Position numbers and translations under genes: made by a program. Below are positions 59,093-64,000 of a stretch of DNA of 64,000 bases, one piece after another. Source of the DNA: Bisbaumannia sp015645095. GTDB taxonomy: Bacteria; Pseudomonadota; Gammaproteobacteria; Pseudomonadales; Halomonadaceae. The stretch lies in NCBI GenBank assembly GCA_036871055.1, contig CP141893.1, forward strand, positions 2,666,001-2,730,000, in the 5' to 3' direction. The notes under the pieces were generated by a model, which made no database searches, was not told the DNA's origin, and saw only the letters and a list, made by a program, of their open reading frames with translations. Position 1 is the stretch's first letter. Each line of letters begins with the position of its first letter.

Positions 59093-60523
59093 CTAGCGGG
59101 GCTGGGCGGCGCCCGTGTCGGCGGAGACCGCCGACGTCTCACTCTGTGTGGCCTCCTCGTCGATGGCCTCCTCGGGGATCGCCTCCCGGGCCTCGCGCCC
59201 CAGCAGGTTCTGCTTCTCCACCAGGTAGTAGAGCACCACCCCGGCGGCCAGGCCCCAGCCGGCGCCATACACCGCCAGCACCACCGCCATGGTGCCGGCC
59301 ACGCCCCGCTCGGCGGTGGTCTGGGTCTGCTCGATGCCCACCATCAGGCAGATGTAGCCGGTCAGCAGCAGGGTCAGCGACAGGGCGATGGGCAGCACCG
59401 GCTGGAAGAGGCTGACCAGCGGCAGCATGAAGAGGGCGAAGAAGCCGGTAATCCAGAAGGTGCCGGCCCCGCTGAAGATGGAGTCCATGGCCCGGCGCCC
59501 GTGCTTGTAGCGCTCCGCCATGGTGGCGGTCACCGCGGTCCAGATGGGCCCGGCGAGCCCCGGGTAGGGGGCGAAGAAGGCGTGAATCAGGTTGCGCAGG
59601 CCGGTGACATGGTGAATGCGGTCGGTGCTGTAGTCGATCTTCTCGTCCCGGCGCAGGTGGTCGGCCCGGGACATCAGGGAGCGCCCCACCAGGATGTCAC
59701 CGAAGGCGATCACATAGGCGATGATGGCGGTGGGAATGGCCAGCAGGAAGACCTCGATACCGGGGAAGCCGACGGTGAAGGGCAGGTAGTTCCATAGCTC
59801 GCCGAAGTTGGGCTGGGTGATGCCGAACTCCACCGTGGGGCGCGGGTACTCGTTGAGGGCCCAGGCGATCAGGATGGCGGCGATCATGCCCGGCACCATG
59901 CCGTAGTTGGCGATCTTGCGAAACAGCACATGGCGGGCCACCCAGCCGCGGAAGGCCACCGAGAAGAGCATGAAGACCGAGAGCAGCATTCCCAGCACCA
60001 GGGAGATGGGCGTTTCCGCCAGGCGGCCGCCGGGCTGGATCTCGCCGGTGATGGCGGCGATGCCGGCACCGATGATGATGCCCGCCTGCAGGGAGTTGGG
60101 CACCAGGTGCACCAGGCGTCGCCCCAGGCCGGTGATGCCCATCACGAAGAAGATCACGAAGACCAGGAACTGCAGGGCGAAGAGCGCCTGGATCGCCTCC
60201 GGCCCCGGGGCGAAGTCCCCCAGGAAGACCAGCACCACCGGCACCGCCGGGGTGATCCAGCCCGGCACCAGGGGTACACCCAGCAGGGCCGGCAGCATGA
60301 AACCGATGCCGCAGATCACCACATAGGCCAGGGCCACGTCGTAGGGCACGCCCAGGTACTGGTCGAGCAGCGGAATGGCGCTGAGGCTGACCACGAACAT
60401 GATCAGCGCCTGGATCATCTCGGCGGTTTCCCAGCGGTAGTGGACGAAGGGCAGGCGAATCTTGAAGGGCCCCGCGGGCCAGTAGGGTTGTTCGTCACCC
60501 TCGCGACGGTGCTTGAGTTGCAT
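59093..60523 (-). CDS. NCS2/solute-carrier-23-type permease
   Basis: This 476-residue permease has about 12-14 helices and the general layout of nucleobase/ascorbate transporters: PALLGVPLVPGWITPA, NSLQAGIIIGAGIAAI, ALIMF and a conserved AFGDILVGRSLMSRADH stretch. The N-terminal soluble portion and acidic C-terminal tail (about 445-476) are cytoplasmic. Its place among acyl-CoA genes and under the same LiuR- and TetR-like operators suggests it imports an organic acid or amino-acid-derived acid rather than a nucleobase, but this is inference. Confidence 0.82.
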   Translation of the reverse strand: MQLKHRREGDEQPYWPAGPFKIRLPFVHYRWETAEMIQALIMFVVSLSAIPLLDQYLGVPYDVALAYVVICGIGFMLPALLGVPLVPGWITPAVPVVLVFLGDFAPGPEAIQALFALQFLVFVIFFVMGITGLGRRLVHLVPNSLQAGIIIGAGIAAITGEIQPGGRLAETPISLVLGMLLSVFMLFSVAFRGWVARHVLFRKIANYGMVPGMIAAILIAWALNEYPRPTVEFGITQPNFGELWNYLPFTVGFPGIEVFLLAIPTAIIAYVIAFGDILVGRSLMSRADHLRRDEKIDYSTDRIHHVTGLRNLIHAFFAPYPGLAGPIWTAVTATMAERYKHGRRAMDSIFSGAGTFWITGFFALFMLPLVSLFQPVLPIALSLTLLLTGYICLMVGIEQTQTTAERGVAGTMAVVLAVYGAGWGLAAGVVLYYLVEKQNLLGREAREAIPEEAIDEEATQSETSAVSADTGAAQPR

Positions 60524-60864
60524 GGCTCTCTCCGGCCGCTCGAGGCGGCACTCCGTGGTGGTTGTCCTTGTGCGAGCAGGCCCGGGCCAGGGAGGGCGCC
60601 GGGATCGCCGGCCGCCGAGTCCGGCAGGGGTGGCCGGATGGCAAGGGACTCGAGGAGCGGCGGGGTGCTACCGCTGACCACTCGGGGCCGGGTGGGCGCG
60701 AGTGGCGTCGCCTGACGGATCAAATTTGCACTTTACGTAAACGTAAACTTGCAAAACCAAGCAAGCGCTTGGTACAACGCTAAGGCGAAAGGGGAAGGCT
60801 CGGCAAGGCGACCGGGACTAGACCATGGTCGAGCGGGCCGCCCGAACGGGCGGCAATGAAGCAT
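60524..60864. promoter_or_regulatory. Regulatory region of the permease gene with three operator types
   Basis: No gene is seen here. A perfect LiuR-like dyad TTTACGT-AA-ACGTAAA is at 60732-60747. The TetR-like palindrome ACCAAGC-AAGC-GCTTGGT is at 60756-60773. The motif GACCATGGTCGA is at 60821-60832. All lie 200-300 bp from the permease start, so the leader is long or the promoter is far upstream. Confidence 0.65.
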
Positions 60865-61443
60865 TCAGCGCGCAGGAGGAGTGATCATGGCGATCAGTTC
60901 GCGGGCCAGCTCTTCGGGGGTTCTCGACCCCTCGGGGTCGTACCAGCGCACCGTCCAGTTGAGGGCCCCCAGCACGAAGCGCGAGACCAGGAACTTGTCG
61001 CCATGAATCAGGCCGGCCTCCAGGGCATCCCCCACCACCTCCTGCCACAATGCCTCATAGGCGTCGCGCAGGTGGCTGAGGTGGGCCCGGGACTCGGCGT
61101 CCAGGCGCCGCCATTCGTAGAGGGCCACCACATGGGCGTTGCGGTCGGTGAGCAGGGTCTCGAGGTGTGCCCGGGCCATGGCGTGAAGGCGCGCCTCCGG
61201 GGTGGACGCACAGGCCTCCAGGGCCTCCCGGGCGATGGCCAGGGCATTCTGGGTGCCCTCCTCGATCACCGCGCAGAGGATCTCCTGCTTGTCGCGGAAG
61301 TGATGGAAGAGGCTACCGGACTTGATGCCCATCTCCTGGGCCAGCATGCGCACCGTGGTGCGATCGAAGCCCTCCTGGACGAACAGCTGGGCCGCCAGGC
61401 GCGTCAGTTCCCGGCGGCGTGGAGAATCATTCACGACATTCAT
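60865..61443 (-). CDS. TetR-family transcriptional regulator
   Basis: This 192-residue repressor-like protein has an N-terminal helix-turn-helix (TVRMLAQEMGIKSGSLFHHFRDKQEIL, residues about 30-56) and an all-helical ligand domain. The start at 61443 (MNVVNDSPRRREL) is preferred over 61488, which would include its own operator. A palindrome of the ACCAAGC-AAGC-GCTTGGT type lies nine bases upstream, so it is probably autoregulated. It likely controls the permease, the acyl-CoA synthetase and the divergent thiolase in response to an acyl-CoA. Confidence 0.88.
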   Translation of the reverse strand: MNVVNDSPRRRELTRLAAQLFVQEGFDRTTVRMLAQEMGIKSGSLFHHFRDKQEILCAVIEEGTQNALAIAREALEACASTPEARLHAMARAHLETLLTDRNAHVVALYEWRRLDAESRAHLSHLRDAYEALWQEVVGDALEAGLIHGDKFLVSRFVLGALNWTVRWYDPEGSRTPEELARELIAMITPPAR

Positions 61444-61451
61444 CCTGTTTA

Positions 61452-61469
61452 CACTAGCGCTTGCTTGGT
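61452..61469. promoter_or_regulatory. TetR-like operator between tetR and thiolase genes
   Basis: On the minus strand it reads ACCAAGCAAGCGCTAGTG. One arm and the central AAGCGCT match the sites at 58982-58999 and 60756-60773; the other arm is degenerate. Its location allows control of both divergent genes. Confidence 0.6.
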
Positions 61470-61540
61470 TATGCTGACAGCAAACCATGGCCCCGCCCGA
61501 GGGTCAACGAGATAGCGCCCCATCATCAAGGAGAACCACC

Positions 61541-62719
61541 ATGAACGACGTCGTCATTCTTTCCGCGGCTCGTACCCCCATGGGCGGCCTGCAGGGCAGC
61601 CTGTCGAGCCTCACCGCCCCGCAGTTGGCCGCGGTGGCGACCCGGGCCGCCATCGAGCGGGCCGGCATCGCGGCAAGCGCGATCGACGAGGGGATCTTCG
61701 GCTGCGTGCTGCCCGCCGGGGTCAAGCAGGGGCCGGCCCGCCAGGCGATGCGCCAGGCCGGCATCCCCGATGGGGTCGGTGCCACCACCATCAACAAGCT
61801 GTGCGGCTCCGGCATGAAGGCCACCATGCTGGCCCATGACCTGATCCGCGCCGGTTCCGGCGAGGTGCTGCTGGCCGGCGGCATGGAGTCCATGTCCAAT
61901 GCCCCCCACCTGCTGACCAAGGCGCGCAGTGGCTACCGCCTGGGGCATGGCGAGCTCAAGGACCATATGTTCCTGGATGGCCTGGAGGATGCCGAGACCG
62001 GCAAGCTGATGGGCGGCTTCGCCCAGGAAATCGCTACCCAGCGGGGCTATAGCCGCGAGCGCATGGACGACTTCGCCATCGCCTCCCTGGAGCGTGCCAT
62101 GGCTGCCCAGGAGGCGGGCCACCTGGAGGCCGAGATGGCCCCGGTGACGGTCACCAGTCGCCAGGGCGAGACCCGGGTCGCCCACGACGAGCAACCCTTC
62201 CAGGCCAAGATCGACAAGATCCGCGGCCTGCGCCCGGCCTTCGCCAAGGACGGCACCATCACCGCCGCCAATGCCAGCTCCATCTCCGACGGCGCCTCGG
62301 CGCTGATCCTGGCCAGCCAGGCCGCCGCAGAGCGCCATGGGGCCACGCCCCTGGCGCGAATCCTCGGCCACAGCACCCACTCTCAGCACCCCAGCGAGTT
62401 CACCATCGCCCCGGTGGGCGCCATCGACAAGCTGCTCAAAAAGCTCGGCTGGGGCGTGGGTGACGTCGACCTCTTCGAGATTAACGAGGCCTTCGCGGTG
62501 GTGACCCTGCTGGCCATGGACGGGCTCGACATTCCCCACGACAAGGTGAATGTCTTCGGCGGCGCCTGCGCCCAGGGCCACCCCATCGGCTCCACCGGCT
62601 CGCGGATCATCGCCACCCTGGTGCACGCCCTGCGCACCACCGGCGGCAAGCGTGGCATCGCCAGCCTGTGCATCGGTGGCGGCGAGGCCACCGCCATCGC
62701 CGTGGAACTGATGGATTGA
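61541..62719 (+). CDS. Acetyl-CoA C-acyltransferase (thiolase)
   Basis: This 392-residue thiolase has the acyl-binding Cys in NKLCGSGMKA (about C88), GGMESMSNAPH, the GGACAQGHPIGSTGSR His motif (about 344-359) and a C-terminal GGGEATAIAVELMD containing the GGG loop. The usual second catalytic Cys of CIGGG is present (SLCIGGGEA). It cleaves 3-ketoacyl-CoA or condenses acetyl-CoA. ATG 61541 follows AAGGAGAA. It diverges from tetR, and its 3' end is repeated downstream. Confidence 0.93.
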   Translation: MNDVVILSAARTPMGGLQGSLSSLTAPQLAAVATRAAIERAGIAASAIDEGIFGCVLPAGVKQGPARQAMRQAGIPDGVGATTINKLCGSGMKATMLAHDLIRAGSGEVLLAGGMESMSNAPHLLTKARSGYRLGHGELKDHMFLDGLEDAETGKLMGGFAQEIATQRGYSRERMDDFAIASLERAMAAQEAGHLEAEMAPVTVTSRQGETRVAHDEQPFQAKIDKIRGLRPAFAKDGTITAANASSISDGASALILASQAAAERHGATPLARILGHSTHSQHPSEFTIAPVGAIDKLLKKLGWGVGDVDLFEINEAFAVVTLLAMDGLDIPHDKVNVFGGACAQGHPIGSTGSRIIATLVHALRTTGGKRGIASLCIGGGEATAIAVELMD

Positions 62720-62730
62720 AGAAAGCAGAC

Positions 62731-62866
62731 CGGCGGATCGCCAGCCTTGTCCTGTTCCACCCCAGCGGCGGCGAGGCCACCGCCATCGCCGTGGAACTGA
62801 TGGATTGAAGGGAGGCAACCCAGCGGCGGCGCAGCCATCACGATGGCGGTCGAGCTCATCGACTGA
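62731..62866 (+). repeat. Two degenerate copies of the thiolase 3' end
   Basis: A 44-bp block containing the last codons and stop (62678-62721) recurs exactly at 62767-62810, preceded by a partly conserved GATCGCCAGCCT. A third, diverged tail follows at 62823-62866, which would read GAAITMAVELID-stop, a plausible C-terminus of another thiolase. The 62720-63117 interval otherwise has only hairpins. These look like remnants of tandem thiolase genes. Confidence 0.75.
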
Positions 62867-62889
62867 TGGGGGCTTCCCCCATCGAGACC

Positions 62890-62954
62890 CCGTCGGGCGG
62901 CCTGTAGGCCGCCCGACGGCATTCGGGGCAGGCCGAGGAAAGCGCCTGCCCCAT
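62890..62954 (+). terminator. Two hairpins after the thiolase tails
   Basis: A perfect hairpin CCGTCGGGCGGCC/GGCCGCCCGACGG with a 4-nt loop (62890-62919) is followed by GGGGCAGGC/GCCTGCCCC (about 62926-62954). Neither has a long U-tract. Confidence 0.6.
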
Positions 62955-63117
62955 TGGGGTAGCAAGCAATAGGTATCGCCCCTACAGGACCAAGGGTGCC
63001 ATCACGGCAAACCTCGCGTCGTCACAAGAGCGCATCGCACCGGCGATGCTATCCGCCGAATGCCCGGAAAAGCCTGCTAGGGTAGACGGATCCCCCACCG
63101 CATTAGGAACCATCATT

Positions 63118-63795
63118 ATGCCCCATTACCTGGTCTTTCTCGGCTCGGCCCGGGAGAGCACACCGCCGGCCCCCGCCCGACTCGGCTTGCGGGTGGCTCG
63201 CGCTTGCGTCCGGTTACTGGAGGCCAATGGCGCCAGCGTGGAGCTGATCGATCCGCTGGACCTCGAGCTCGGCGCCGTCTTCAAGCCGCACTTCGCCTAT
63301 GCGAGATCGAAGGTGCCCGCGCCCCTGGAGGCCCTGGCCGGGAAGATCGCGGCCGCCGATGGCTACGTGATGGTCAGCCCCGAGTACAACCACGCCATGA
63401 GCCCGGCGCTCTCGCACCTGCTCAACCACTTCGGCAGCTCGCTATTCGCCTTCAAGCCCAGCGCCATCGTCACCTATTCGGCGGGCCAGTGGGGGGGCGC
63501 CCGGGCGGCGGTGTCCATGCGCAGCTTCCTCGCGGAGCTCGGCTGCCTGCCGGTCTCGGCGATGATTCATGTCCCCAAGGCCCAGGAAGCGTTAGATGAC
63601 GATGGCCGCTTTCGCGAGGCCCCGGATCGCTGGGCCGGCTACTTCGGACGCACCCTCGGCCAGCTCGACTGGTGGGCCGAGGCCGCCGCCACCCATCGCC
63701 TGAGGCAGGATCCCCGCGAGGTCTCGCCGGCTTTCCTGCGCGCCCCGGATCAGCGCAACGCGCCGGCCGCCGGGGAAGCCCGGGAGCAGGAGTGA
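63118..63795 (+). CDS. NADPH-dependent FMN reductase family protein
   Basis: This 225-residue flavodoxin-fold reductase has GSARES near residue 10 (phosphate-binding loop of FMN) and the family hallmark SPEYNHAMSPALSHLLNHFG near residues 84-103, followed by YSAGQWGGARAA. It reduces FMN, quinones or azo compounds with NAD(P)H. The ATG at 63118 is chosen because the fold starts there; an upstream in-frame start at 63046 adds only non-conserved residues. It carries a C-terminal extension of about 30 residues. Confidence 0.88.
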   Translation: MPHYLVFLGSARESTPPAPARLGLRVARACVRLLEANGASVELIDPLDLELGAVFKPHFAYARSKVPAPLEALAGKIAAADGYVMVSPEYNHAMSPALSHLLNHFGSSLFAFKPSAIVTYSAGQWGGARAAVSMRSFLAELGCLPVSAMIHVPKAQEALDDDGRFREAPDRWAGYFGRTLGQLDWWAEAAATHRLRQDPREVSPAFLRAPDQRNAPAAGEAREQE

Positions 63796-63892
63796 CTTCC
63801 CAACCATTCGTTCGGGGGTCGGGCAGGCATGGGCGACATCTTTCGATGGCCACGCCAGTCCAGGGGGCCGATCACCATCATGAGGGTGAACC

Positions 63893-63916
63893 GGCGCCCG
63901 CCATCAGGCGGGCGCC
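63893..63916. terminator. Terminator between convergent genes
   Basis: Hairpin GGCGCCCGCC/GGCGGGCGCC with a 4-nt loop lies between the FMN reductase gene and a minus-strand gene ending at 63918. On the plus strand it is followed by CTTATTT. Confidence 0.7.
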
Positions 63917-63917
63917 C

Positions 63918-64000
63918 TTATTTCCGCGGCGGCGCCAGGCGGTCCAGGCGCAGCCGCTCCCGGGAGTCGAACAGCCGCCGGCTGCCCGCCGCCACCGCCG
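63918..64000 (-). CDS. C-terminal end of an unidentified minus-strand gene (partial)
   Basis: An open frame enters from the right edge and stops at a TAA (63918-63920). The visible end includes GSRRLFDSRERLRLDRLAP. It is basic and likely helical, has the codon bias of the host, and is followed by a hairpin. It is too short to name a family. Confidence 0.45.
   Translation of the reverse strand, partial: AVAAGSRRLFDSRERLRLDRLAPPRK

Noticed and set aside
59093..60523. Calling the permease a uracil or xanthine transporter by family
   Set aside because: The fold fits NCS2, but the context of acyl-CoA genes and shared operators makes a nucleobase substrate uncertain.

Overview
The window is a GC-rich chromosomal segment of a gammaproteobacterium, most probably a member of the Halomonadaceae. 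That placement is an inference from gene content and protein style: an aerobic cobalamin cluster with CobF and CobG, a CobN plus ChlI/ChlD-type chelatase, a PA0069-like radical SAM gene behind a perfect LexA box, and LiuR- and PsrA-like fatty-acid operators. No rRNA, tRNA or CRISPR array was recognised.

Layout. Positions 1-3300 hold the end of a glycerophosphodiesterase gene, a MotA/MotB-like stator pair and a NupC nucleoside transporter with a duplicated 3' tail. From 3467 to 48217 lies a large vitamin B12 locus, broken up by mobile DNA. It comprises cobQ; a cobalamin riboswitch followed by a chelatase ATPase, cobB-cobW-cobN-cobG-cobH-cobI-cobJ, the inverted cobK, cobL-cobE, cobM, cobF and cobO; a BtuFCD importer and BtuB receptor under a second riboswitch; and the late genes cobC, cobS, cobU, cobD, cbiB, cbiZ and cobT, with a short extra CobU-like protein. 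A second FecBCD/BtuFCD-like importer diverges from the first riboswitch. Together these make corrin by the oxygen-dependent route, insert cobalt, adenylate, assemble the nucleotide loop, and import or salvage corrinoids. A SUMT gene (cobA/cysG) is not in the window and must lie elsewhere.

Mobile DNA. Positions 5182-7842 are an AT-richer, four-cassette integron array on the minus strand with attC-like sites but no integrase. It is followed by an ISAs1-family element (10-bp target duplication) broken by an IS1380-family element (5-bp duplication), a 111-bp fragment of an IS66-family element, a second identical IS1380 copy, and a complete IS66 element at 32979-35300. The 8-bp flank of the IS66 fragment reappears in reverse complement beside the complete IS66. 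This is the footprint expected if the roughly 20-kb biosynthetic segment between them was inverted by recombination between two IS66 copies. Undoing the inversion puts cobO to cobB on the same strand as cobQ and the late cob genes.

Positions 48494-53708 carry a ferritin-like protein, two exported or membrane proteins of unknown role (one with repeated PDG motifs like the TCP10/CPAP G-box), an SOS-type radical SAM gene, a zinc alcohol dehydrogenase, a small winged-helix protein and a lipoprotein hydrolase. Positions 53800-62719 are an acyl-CoA metabolism block: acyl-CoA dehydrogenase, Ohr, short-chain dehydrogenase, acyl-CoA ligase, an NCS2-type permease, a TetR regulator and a thiolase. It is dotted with palindromic operators that look like PsrA, LiuR and local TetR sites. 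The window ends with an NADPH-dependent FMN reductase and the tail of an unidentified minus-strand gene.
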